A stretch of 64,000 nucleotides of DNA from Scolanthus callimorphus (Eukaryota > Cnidaria > Anthozoa > Actiniaria > Edwardsiidae), in assembly GCA_033964015.1 (NCBI GenBank), contig CM066912.1, positions 23,719,605 to 23,783,604 of the forward strand, read 5' to 3'. Under the pieces are notes generated by a model. That model saw only the letters and a list, made by a program, of their open reading frames with translations. It was not told the DNA's origin and ran no database searches. Shown one piece after another: positions 48,301-57,100 of the stretch. Positions within the stretch are counted from its first letter, which is position 1; every line of letters begins with the position of its first letter. Position numbers and translations under genes: made by a program.

Positions 48301-50634
48301 ACCTGTTTCCGCCTCTGAGGGTCGTTTATTTTTATTTACATAATTAGTATATATAATAGGACTCCATGCTGTCCAATTAAGAAAAAATTGGATGATTCAG
48401 AGGAACTCCAAAATTGGACGAGGCCGCAGGCCGAGTCCAATTTGGAGTTCCGAGGAATCATCCATTTTTTTCTTAATTGGACAAGCATAGAGTCCGGTTA
48501 TTTATTAATTATATAACATCCATGTTCAAACCCAAACTGTCCAATTTTAGCGTGAACTGTCCAATTAGAGCGCGCGCGATCCAATTAAAAAATAATTGGA
48601 CGATTCAAGAAAAATCGATCTGCCGGCACAATGGGATTTCGAGCTGGCTATATAATTAGTTTTCATAATATCATGATGCTACATTGCCTTATTATATATT
48701 ACAAAGTTTAGATAGAGATTGATTGTAGCATCCCGCCTCAAATTGGATATAATAAAGGGGAGAGAGACGGGCCCAGGGGGGTACTCGGATATAAAAATGA
48801 TGGGGGGGGGGGGGGTCCGACGGAGCTCCAAAGTTCATACCCAAAAAATACCTGAGCCATACATTTTATACTCCCAAAAAATACCTGCTCCCAAAATTTG
48901 ATACCCAAAAAATATACCCCAAAAAATACATCGGACCCCCCCCCCCTCGTTTTATATCTTCCCCCCCCCCCCCCCCCAACAAAAAAAACGACTGCAGCAT
49001 GCCCCTAATTGGAACTGGTGGTCATTTGAGGACTTTGTAAGTGGGCACAACGTGACATCATGAAATCTTCTACTTTTGATAGGAGCGTTTTAGCTAAAAT
49101 CTACCCATACCATGGGAAAGAGCACCTTTGACATTAATCTATTTACGAAGTTTGGGGGCAAAAGATAGCCTAGTCCCAGGCACTCCTTGTATGCAGTGAG
49201 AAGGGTGTTTGAGTCATCCTCCTGTATCGTCCTATATCCTCCTGTCACTGCCAATCGCTCTCAAACTTGCCAGTTCTACTAATTAACTCTTTCAAGTGCT
49301 GGCTTCAAATTGTAGCTTACTTGTCTATAAAAGTTTGCACTTTCAGCCGTGTGACATTTTCGCCTGCCTATTCATTGCACAATAAATGCAAACAATCTCC
49401 TCTGTATTCCTGATATTATCTTATAGAGCACAGAAAAAGCTCAGATCATATACACCAGTGGCTGTGTTAATGCTGTCAAGGACTGGTTCAAATCCAACAT
49501 GATTATTATTGGAGGAGTGGCTGTTGGGATAGCACTGCTTCAGGTAATCAATCAATCTTTATTTTTACTTTACTTACAATTGTACATGTTTTTGTTATAT
49601 AAATAGCTATCTTTGGTAAAGTGAATGGGATCCATCGGAAGCAGAGCTTGTAGAGCACGGATCCTAGGTATTAATTAAGAGAATCATTTCGCTTTGATGA
49701 GCATTACAAAGGGCTCGAAATTTTGAAAAAATCACATTCATTTACATTCAATTTCGGCAACAAACTAAAGTAGAATAAAAAAGTGTGTACATTTTGCACA
49801 AAATTTAACAAACAAAGAAAAGAAAGAGACCATAACCTTTGATCATAACCTTAGGCCTAGTGCCAGGGCATACTTCGAATTTAAGTCACATCAAATACAA
49901 TAGGTAATTTGTTATGTGAAAGTGTAAATATATGTTGTTTACCGGCTGGAGGCCGTATAGGGAAAAACTGTCCATATAGGGAAAAAGTATTGACCAAGGC
50001 CAAAAGCCGGTAATTAACTTATTTTTTTTTTCCAGCTCTAAAATTTGGTAACTGTGACCTAGGTCAGATATAGAAAAATATTGCCCGTGCGCGCGCTCTA
50101 GATCCAAACAGAATGCACAATTTGTTACCATGCCCTCTAGGAAAAATATAATGAATCGGTATCTTTTGAAAACAATTTAATCAACGCGACTTAAATTCGA
50201 CGTTTGCTCTAGGCCTAAGGCGGTGATTACATGAGACCGGTACGAACTCAGAGCGATATGAGTTCGTATCGGCTCTCATACATTTCTTTATATGCGTTTA
50301 CATGAGGCCGGTCTGGAAAAAGTCCTTACCGGCACGAGTTCATTCCGGTTGCTGACCCGACACGAACGACTTTCGCATCCGTACCGGTCTCGCGTAAACA
50401 AGATCAAAAAGGTGGTGATTACATGAGACCGGTATGAACTCAGATCGCTCTGAGTTCGTACCGGTCTCATGTAATCACCGCCTAAGTTACTATCATCCTT
50501 GTGTTATATTATTAATCCTGATTGGCCTTATTTTCCCCTAGATTATGGGGATTTGCTTTGCAAACAGTTTGATATCAGACATCAAGATGCAGAAGGCAAG
50601 ATGGAACAGGGATTATCCTCCAAGCCGTTACTGA
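39422..50634 (+). CDS. TspanC8-class tetraspanin with three one-base frame breaks
   Basis: Eight exons: 39422-39492, 40624-40811, 41334-41408, 47208-47303, 47491-47600, 48123-48173, 49427-49543, 50542-50634 (stop TGA 50632). Four membrane helices are clear: VKYLLFFF at the start; [53 protein letters not shown]. The large loop has the CCG motif ([12 protein letters not shown]) and eight cysteines in total, the mark of TspanC8 proteins, which in vertebrates bind the protease ADAM10 and control its traffic. [10 protein letters not shown] after helix 2 is as in TSPAN33 and TSPAN14. About 267 residues are expected. Exons 1, 2 and 5 are each one base short of the length that keeps the frame, at about 39480, 40685 and 47552; the other exons have exact lengths. 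Splice sites are all intact. It may be functional with sequence errors, or a young pseudogene. Confidence 0.87.
39474..39492 (+). other. One-base deletion in tetraspanin exon 1
   Basis: The exon is 71 bases. Its beginning reads KYLLFFF in one frame. The end, TCTTCTTCTGG, reads as the tetraspanin pattern FFW only in the next frame, joining [10 protein letters not shown] of exon 2. One missing base near 39480 (an A in TTCAATG would fit) restores both length and motif. Confidence 0.8.
40189..40312. mobile_element. Hairpin MITE, AGGCCTACAGCAAAC ends
   Basis: AGGCCTACAGCAAACGTCAT pairs with GATGCTTGCCGTAGGCCT. A related piece, CCTACGGCAAACGTCGTCCC, occurs near 830-895. In tetraspanin intron 1. 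Confidence 0.7.
40455..40600. repeat. Repeat of CCACCCTGGAATT units, copy 2 (inverted)
   Basis: CCAGGGTAGGTAAGCACAAA, CCAGGGTGGTCATGAAAAAA and TTTTTTTGTGACTGCCCAAT match the complement of 23985-24300. Ends about 25 bases before tetraspanin exon 2 at 40624. Confidence 0.7.
40675..40700 (+). other. One-base deletion in tetraspanin exon 2
   Basis: The exon is 188 bases where 189 keeps the frame. Up to about 40684 the frame gives [13 protein letters not shown]. From there the next frame gives [15 protein letters not shown], the start of helix 2. The uncorrected frame hits TAG within 30 bases. The break lies in AATTCTTC. Confidence 0.85.
41005..41177. mobile_element. Foldback MITE, CAGGGCTCGAAATT ends
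   Basis: CAGGGCTCGAAATTATGAAG at the left; CACAATTTGAAGCCCTG at the right. Tetraspanin intron 2. Confidence 0.7.
41458..41945. mobile_element. Foldback repeat interrupted by a second MITE
   Basis: TACCCAGAGCTACC and GAGGCTCTGGTGACAG (left part) and CAGCCAATCAGCAATCCTTC and GTCACCAGAGTCTCCTCC (right part) match the uninterrupted unit at 32267-32515. Between them lies 41517-41787. Confidence 0.75.
41517..41787. mobile_element. MITE, TGTGCAATTCCAGAAA family
   Basis: TGTGCAATTCCAGAAA and TTTCTGGAATTGCACA are exact inverses. TTG borders both ends. Inside are C runs and a directly repeated piece (GTGTATGTTTTATGGAAA). Inserted in the foldback 41458-41945. Confidence 0.85.
41994..42431. mobile_element. 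hAT-like MITE of the CCCAGGGGGG type, TSD GACATGGC
   Basis: CCCAGGGGGGTACTCGGATA left; TATCCAAGTAACCCCCCTGG right. GACATGGC occurs at 41986-41993 and 42432-42439. The interior repeats GGTATTTTTTTG units and ends in a C28 run (42366-42393). Confidence 0.92.
42873..42981. mobile_element. GAGCAGATTTCG family, short copy
   Basis: 109 bases: TAGAGCAGATTTCGTATGAC to ATACGAAATCTGCTCTA, flanked by TA. A deleted version of 12638-12911. It lies inside the 42445-47126 element, so it inserted later or was carried. Confidence 0.85.
44060..44405. repeat. Tandem repeat, about 125-130 bases, under three copies
   Basis: GTCACTCAGATAACTTTGTC, CAAGTTTGGTCACCTAGCGA and TGTTCTCGAGATATTA recur twice in full; a diverged first copy is seen at 44085-44155. 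GATGACGTCATCGATGAC palindromes lie at the joints. Confidence 0.85.
44755..44912. mobile_element. Partial TGTGGTTCCAGAAAA-family MITE
   Basis: GGAAATTCCGTAGGGGTGGG and GGATGTTTTCTGGAACCACA match 37270-37596, but the left arm is missing or replaced (a related piece lies at 44515-44610). Confidence 0.65.
45385..45695. mobile_element. Two joined hairpins
   Basis: First: TTTTATTATTCAGCACATCG pairs with CGATGTGCTGAATAATAAAA (45387-45577). Second: ACCATTATCCTGC pairs with GCAGGATAATGGT (45578-45690), with TAGCCAACT and GTCGGCTAAG inside. They share a border. Confidence 0.7.
47540..47600 (+). other. One-base deletion in tetraspanin exon 5
   Basis: The exon is 110 bases where 111 keeps the frame. 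The first part gives [18 protein letters not shown]. The rest gives a Cys-rich segment ([18 protein letters not shown]) only after one base is added near 47552 (TTCACTG for TTCAACTG fits). The uncorrected frame stops at TAA 47595. Four of the eight loop cysteines lie after the break. Confidence 0.85.
48359..48495. mobile_element. Hairpin MITE, GGACTCCATGCTGTCC ends
   Basis: GTCCAATTAAGAAAAAATTG with CTTAATTGGAC, then GAACTCCAAAATTGGAC with GTCCAATTTGGAGTTC: an almost full hairpin of 137 bases. Tetraspanin intron 6. Confidence 0.85.
48772..48980. mobile_element. CCCAGGGGGG-type MITE, degraded copy
   Basis: CCCAGGGGGGTACTCGGATA at left, then GGTCCGACGGAGCTCCAAAG and CCCAAAAAATACC units as in the complement of 41994-42431. 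The right tip has become a C run and no duplication is visible. Confidence 0.8.
50214..50484. mobile_element. MITE, CTAAGGCGGTGATTACATGA ends
   Basis: GGCGGTGATTACATGAGACC and GGTCTCATGTAATCACCGCC are exact inverses. An internal second copy of the tip (GGTGGTGATTACATGAGACC, 50411) suggests a solo or nested copy. 57 bases before the last tetraspanin exon. Confidence 0.85.
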
Positions 50635-50643
50635 ACAACTCAG

Positions 50644-50752
50644 GGTTTTCCATACAAATCTGTATTTTTCTTTGGACATTCCAGAGGGGTGGGGGTCTGT
50701 ATGTGCATTCCCTCCGTGATGGGGGTATGGACTTTTTCTGGAATTGCACATA
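50644..50752. mobile_element. Partial MITE at the tetraspanin stop codon
   Basis: TTTTCCATACAAATCTGTAT and GGTATGGACTTTTTCTGGAA with TTGCACA are the right half of the 41517-41787 family. It starts about ten bases after the TGA at 50632, so the 3' untranslated region begins in it. Confidence 0.7.
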
Positions 50753-50912
50753 GTCAAATGTTTCTCACTCGACCAAGAGCTCGCGTGTATGCGCAGAACT
50801 AACAAATTTAAGTATCCACCAAGAGGAATCGTCACATGATCTGAACTTACCCTTCTTGCAAATATCTGTTCCATTTGAAGAGGAACATTTTATCAGAATT
50901 TGTATATAAGTG

Positions 50913-51353
50913 TAGCCTGAATTTCAGTCGTCCATTCGCCAAGAGGTTAGTAGCGGATGTACACAGTCTACTTCACTCTCGATTGTGCCTCACTTTGCGA
51001 GAGGAGACGTTTGAGATTTTCTTATCTATGATGTAATCACAGCCAACAAAAAAAACGTGGTTTTTTGCAAAGTTTTCAGCACAGCGCATGCCTTCTTCGA
51101 CAGTATAAGTGGCGCCTGGTTGTATGGTTTGGACGTTTTCGCACGTTTTTTTTTTTTGCTTTGCGGTAGCGTGTGTCGTCAAAGAACAGTTTACCTGCAT
51201 ACTTTACCCGCACGTGTTACTGAGAAATGCAACCAATCAGATTCTACTTGCCGATTTTGGGTCAATAATGACGTAATGGACGAGAAAATCGCGAGGTCTC
51301 CTGTCGCAAAGTGAGGTACAATCGAACGCGAAAGACGGCTGAAATTCAGGCTA
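50913..51353. mobile_element. hAT-like element, TSD TATAAGTG
   Basis: TAGCCTGAATTTCAG and CTGAAATTCAGGCTA form the tips; TATAAGTG is directly repeated outside (50905-50912 and 51354-51361). 441 bases. Inner parts also pair (CACTTTGCGAGAGGAGAC with GTCTCCTGTCGCAAAGTG). No coding. Confidence 0.92.
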
Positions 51354-51466
51354 TATAAGTGATGAGAACTAAACCATTTGTCAACGTAGAATATGTTAAA
51401 TTAAAATATTTGAAAAGTTGATCTAATGCTAGATTCTCCTAGCTATGCAAAGACTTTGCATAGTCA

Positions 51467-51663
51467 TGCAGGGCCCGACGTTAACTTTTCTCGCTAGGTG
51501 ACATTGGCGACTAATTTAAAAAATTTAGTCGCCAAAATGCAAAGATTTAGTCGCCACATAAACGTGGATCTCAGCTGAACTTAGAAAGCTGGGTGCCATT
51601 TGGTCGCCAAACCCCAAATTTAGTCGCCATTGGCAACCATATGGTCGCAGTGTCGGGCCCGGA
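51467..51663. mobile_element. Foldback of the 'tagtcgcca' superfamily
   Basis: CAGGGCCCGACGTTAACTTT at left, GTCGCAGTGTCGGGCCCGG at right, with ATTTAGTCGCCA three times inside. About 200 bases. Confidence 0.7.
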
Positions 51664-52160
51664 AAGTGAAGTCTATTTCGATTAGTATCGAGAATTTAAA
51701 TCAAGATCGTGATGTAGTGAAAGTTATTATATAGAGAGAGTGCTTGTTGAGCATGGCTGTATTTTTATAACTTATATAATATATATAATAACAGAAAGAT
51801 CATAACTTGACCGGACTTTGCTGATATGAAAATTATTGATTAAGCCAAGTTTAGAGGCAAGTTTATCCATATCTTGCAAGTTGTAAATAGAAAAAATTAT
51901 AAAAAAACTGGTGTTTGTTATATATGTTGTCTACGCTTGAGATATAAACCACATGATTAGTAATAGTCTGCTCCAAGGAGTTGGAGAGCAGTCGAAAAGG
52001 GGAGGAAAGAGAGAAAAGATCCCTCCCCCCGATTTGTGATATTATTTCGTCACTTGCGAGCAGCAGCAGGGACTTTTGCTTGTGCATGCACATATCTGCT
52101 GACCAATTCAATGTGATTACGGGCGCAGCCATTGGCAATCTCCATTGTTTTAGGGTCGTG

Positions 52161-52311
52161 GCTAAAAGGGATGACTCAGAAGGACCTGATTAATAATTCA
52201 TAGGCTTCACGGTAGAACGAAGTTACATATGCCATGTTATGCAATGTAGCTTCGTTCTATTGTTTGTCCTATGAATTATTAATCAGGTCCTTCTGAGTTA
52301 TCCCTTTTAGC
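52161..52311. mobile_element. Hairpin MITE, GCTAAAAGGGAT ends
   Basis: GCTAAAAGGGATGACTCAGA and TCTGAGTTATCCCTTTTAGC pair, as do GGACCTGATTAATAATTCAT and its inverse; GAACGAAG and CTTCGTTC close the loop. Confidence 0.85.
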
Positions 52312-52481
52312 GGTGACCTTGTTTTAGCGGGAGTTGACATATTGAAATAATGGCGCGAAGTTTTCAGATCGTATATTCCTTTTTTCTATTAATTCGATTT
52401 TTTTACGGTAAGCTCTAGTGTTCTGTGTGCAACAAACGAGATGTCGACAGAGAACGTTATGATTCCACTTTATAAAAGACA

Positions 52482-52852
52482 TTGGCTGACTGCATTTTTA
52501 AACCGCACAGGGGGGGGGGGGAGGGGGTTTGAGGCCTCCTCCCGTGGAATTTCTATTCGTGAATCAGACCCCCTCGCCTGGAATTTCCAGCCTAATAAAG
52601 GACCCTCTCCCCTGGAATTTCCAATTTTTTTTCTGGTGAAATACCCCTGGAAAATCTATTTTGGGATAAAATGTCCCTGGAAATTAAGTCACCATTTTTA
52701 CCACTTCGCATTGGAATTTCCAGGCACCAGACACACGTACCCCCTCCCGTGGAATTTCCAGAGTCCAATACACCCTCCCCTGGAAAATGTTCCACAGGTC
52801 CTAAACAGCCCATAGGTGGGTGGTTTAGAAATGCAATCAGCCATTACGACTA
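52482..52852. mobile_element. Foldback family 'ggaatttcc', copy 1
   Basis: TTGGCTGACTGCATTTTTAA at left and GTTTAGAAATGCAATCAGCC at right. Inside, CCCCTGGAATTTCCA-type units repeat about seven times. Partner of 57717-58066. Confidence 0.85.
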
Positions 52853-53228
52853 GCAGTTTATAACGGATTTGTTTCAAACGACGATGATAGCATGCAGCTT
52901 GACCACCACGATATGCTACCATAGAAGAGCCACTGCTGAATTCGGAAAAAAGTAATAATTCATGTTTGAGAAGAATTATTTTCTGAATGGCCCTGGACCA
53001 TCGTGATAAAAGGATACAAAAAAATTTATTAGGCAGTTAAGGGTTTTTTGGGGTTGTTTTCTCCTAATAAAGTGAGCGCGCGATCCCCAAGCTTTCAATG
53101 TAGGCGAATATAGCAAAATATGACAACGTCTTGACCAATTGGCGCGCGGAGTCGCTTGAGTAATTATACTAAGTTGTTTCCCAAGGTCGGCCAAATGGGG
53201 ATGATCCAATGGGCCGTGGCTTCTCCTT

Positions 53229-53565
53229 CTATACGAGTGTCCACCTCAGGTGCGCATCCCCGCTTGCGCGGCGGATCAATTTATTGAAGTATTTTAGGAA
53301 CGCAAAGTACACAAGTGGACTAAGGGCGGAATTCACAAAAAAACAAGTACGACAATGCAAAATGCAAACCAAAGGTATAATGCTTGAGTATTCCATAAAA
53401 ACGGGCACTTCGAGCGATGTAAATGACAGTGAGCATGATGGTATGGAGAGGTGTCGAACGTACATAACGTGTAGAGAACCAAAGAACCCAAAACCAAACG
53501 CATAGCACACTTGAATGTTGCAAGTCTTTTCTTTTGTTGGGCTTGTGGGAGAATCAGTGCTCGAC
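53229..53565 (-). pseudogene. GPCR-like fragment (TM6-TM7 region), decayed
   Basis: The minus strand encodes VNSALSPLVYFAFLKYFNKL, which resembles the TM7 motif NSxxxPxxY and following helix 8 of rhodopsin-like receptors. Just upstream, another frame gives a hydrophobic segment (LWFAFCIVVLVF) that would complete TM7 if one base were added to the T7 run near 53350. KEKTCNIQVC further upstream resembles the intracellular end of TM6. No start, no earlier helices and no acceptor were found. The right side abuts a dispersed repeat beginning near 53560. Probably a broken receptor copy; identity beyond the class cannot be given. Confidence 0.4.
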
Positions 53566-54187
53566 CTTAACTTTTTTGGCCACTAGTCCCAGGACAATTA
53601 CATGTCCTAGCCAAGTTTCTAGTAATGTTGAATATAACCCAAGCCTAATGCACGAACCATAATTTATATAAACCAGGGGCGTAGCCAGGGGGGGTCCAGG
53701 GGGGCCGCCTCCCCCCCTTTCTCGGAAATTTTCCCATGCATTTACTGTATTTGCTGGAGAAAATTTGAGACTCCCGTCGTGGCCGCCTTTTTTCTTCACA
53801 TTTCGCGCCGAATCGTGCGTGGGTTTCCTGTGTGGTGTTTCTAAAAAAAATCGAAAGTAGTTCCCGACGAGAGCCGCCCGACAGCACCCCAGGGCCAAAT
53901 TATTCGTTTTTCCGACGAGCGCACCCAGTCCCCAAAAAGGAAATTAAGGAGTCCCCAAAAAGCTTTACAATAAAGACACAGAACAATAACACTAACAAAA
54001 GAATCAGAGGCAACGCCCAGCCACAGACTGATCATCATTGTTGCTTCTCTTTGGTTACCCTGTGGTAGTTTCATTTCTAGTCCTTCTCTTCTCGGCGTGT
54101 AACGCCTGTAATTTGTGGACATTAATTTACCGATCAGTTCTGTACCACAATTCTGTCAAAATAATGGTACTAAAAACAAATATTACA

Positions 54188-57100
54188 ATGTTTGTGTTGG
54201 CAGAAATGAAAGATACTGTTCAGATAAAACCATGGCTCTTTTCTCTCGACATAAAAGAGGCTATTTCTAACAAACTCAACATGAAACTTGCAAACAAGGT
54301 AAGCCAACTCATGCACGAGGTCTGACATCGAACCACGAATCTTAAGTAATTGTATTTTCAAACTGCTAGATCTAGGGGTTTACGAAACGTAGATGAAACA
54401 TAGGATAATCTGGCTGGCAACGCAGGCTAGATAGTGCTGTTTATAAACATTATTTTCATCTAGATCTGCCAACTTGCTCGCCTCATGCGGGTTATTCTTC
54501 CATGGGCAGATCATGTTCGGTAAAATATCTGTTCGGATGTCGCTAGCTGGAATTTTCGCTTCCGAATTTGAAGCTTTAAACTATGTATGTAGATTATAAG
54601 ATCCCCTACATATATACATTAGACACACGAGGCAATTTTGTTGTGTCGCAAATTGCAGTAAATATTGCACATCTGATATACTGTGGCAACGCAACAAAAT
54701 GTTGCATTGTGAGTTGCAGAAAAGTAGATATGATTTCTACTTTTTATAACGTTCAGGGGCATAGCCAGCACTTGAGAGGAGGGGTTCCAAAATTCAAAAA
54801 ATAAAAAAGTCCACATAGATCGGACATGTTTTTGCGTTTTTGCCACAGGAAACCCAGCCAAAAATATTGATCTCGGGGAAAAACTAGCGTTTTTTATTTG
54901 TTGTCTATAAATATAGTACAATTTTAGTAGTAAGTCGGTCCAGAACAGAGGCGAGGGGGGTTCCCCTGCGGGAGAGGGGGGGTTCCGGAACCCCTGGAAC
55001 CCCCTGGCTACGCCCTTGAACGTTGCGAGCAAAATTGCTGTATGTATCTCTGCAAAAGCTAGCAAGGCAATGTGTTCTTATTAACCAATCAGCGCACATT
55101 ATTCGTGTTTTTACTTGGATAAACCACCATACTTTATAATTGTATCACAGGCGTATTGCATGTTGCAAGAAATATTGCAAGTGTGTGACATCCCGCAAAA
55201 ACTCGCAATGTTTTATAATTCGTCATCATTGCATTGGGAGTTGCAAGAAAAATTCCGCCGTGTGACATGGTCTTATACTAGTTTTGAGGGCTATTTTTTT
55301 GCTGGTAAAAAGGTCGCCTTTTTCCCCTGCCATTTTCCGAAGGTTTGATTTCAATCCACAAAAATGTTTGTATACCATTACTTTGAGCTATGAAATCAGG
55401 ACAGATAAAAAAAAAAATTACAGACACACGTACAAAAATTTATGAAAAATACCCAATTTACAGTCATTTGTATATAATCAGCAATGACTTATGCACCAGT
55501 CAAAGTAAACCCCGAGACCCCCCACCCCGGGATGTGTGGGGGCATTAGAATGAAATTGGTGCTAAAAGTTCCAAATTCCCCACCCTGTGGGTACAGTTTT
55601 ATGGGCGAAATAACAGGAAATCCCCCACCCCCAGGGGCAGCCCAAGAACATGTCAACCCAACTTCATCAAAGAGTCTTGAGATTCTCCCTCCCATGTCAG
55701 AAAAATATTGTACAGTATGAAAACCCCAAGAATGTTGATGCGAGTGATATACAGTAAATGTATGAAAACTTTCGCAAACATTATGCAGGTGACAGGCTTC
55801 ATGTAAAACCCCCCCCCCCCCCCCCCCCCCGGCAGTCAAAAATTTCTAGCTACGGCCTTGGCAAGAAAGAAGAGACCCAGATATGTATTTTTCAGTCTGC
55901 ATTTAAGGCTACTGTCTACCTTCGAGGCAAATTTTTTTCCTTTTTTCTTTTTTCGGCGGCTGAACTTAAAGTTTGTGTCATAATCTAGCAACTCGTAAAA
56001 AGAAAAATACAAAGAAGTAGTGTTTTCATGCGTAAAAACGAGAATAATTATTCATTTCGTCGGAGCATTTACTAACTCAGCCGACATTAATCCTTTAATC
56101 CTGTTTACATATGACACAGGCTCCCCACTGATTGCGCGCGAAAACATAATCCGGGACTCATTAGCATATTTACGCACATTTCCTTCAAACATCGAACTAC
56201 AAGTGAACGCGAACAACTCAACTTTCAATCTCACGAATTTCAACCATTAATACAACGTTTTGCAGTATTGTACATTTCTGATTCGTCTTGGTGGCTTTCG
56301 CGCTTGGTCATGTTTCTGCATTCTATTTAAGCGTATCCGCAAACAAGATGTGTTCCGTCAAACTGAAGTAAATAGATTCGATATTTCCAAAGAAGCTAGA
56401 TAATCTGATCGTTCTCGCTACTCGAGCTCGCGTTCGCTGAATATGATTTCCATGTGATTTACATCGGGCCGCTGTGACCGCTGCTGTCTTTTGTTTTCCT
56501 CACTTGGCCTTTTTCCTCTTTGTTGGAGAGTTTTTAGTCTTCCTACTTTGATTGCAGCGCTTGATTTGCGTCGGTTTGATTTTGGCTTTGCCATTCCATT
56601 ATCCTGATAAGTCGAGGCTTAAAACGATAAACAATGCTCTTGAAATTCGAGATCGGAAGAGCTTTCCCGCGAACTTTCCTGGCCCGACGGGGCGCTCCGT
56701 TCTCATTGGTTATCAGTTGACATCTGCTTGACGTTTGTTTGCTGTCCACTTGAGAAGCCAGGAAAGCTTCTACGAGCCGTAACTCTTTAGTAGTTTTAGA
56801 GCAGATTACCAACATAAAACTGAATTATGCGCATAGAGGGAAACGATAGATTCGTTTGAAACTTGGCCAATTGCTAGTTTAAACATTGATCTCTAAAACC
56901 GTGTGGGGCTTTAAAGAAATATTGCTTTGCTGCGATGCAATTGCGCCGTAAGTAAAGGAATGTAAGCAATTTTTACTCTTTCGACTTTAGCCTTTGATAA
57001 ATCATAAACTAAGTAAAATATTGACAAATCCCCACACGGTTTGTCAGCCCTATGAGTGCTGATGGACATGATGCAGTTTTTGGGCTGAAAGAAACGCGTT

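Larger units (their letters stand above)
50635..53228. other. Spacer between tetraspanin and the POLR3H side
   Basis: About 2.6 kb holding five recognised repeats (50644, 50913, 51467, 52161, 52482) and no supported gene. I see no strong AATAAA close to the tetraspanin stop. Confidence 0.6.
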
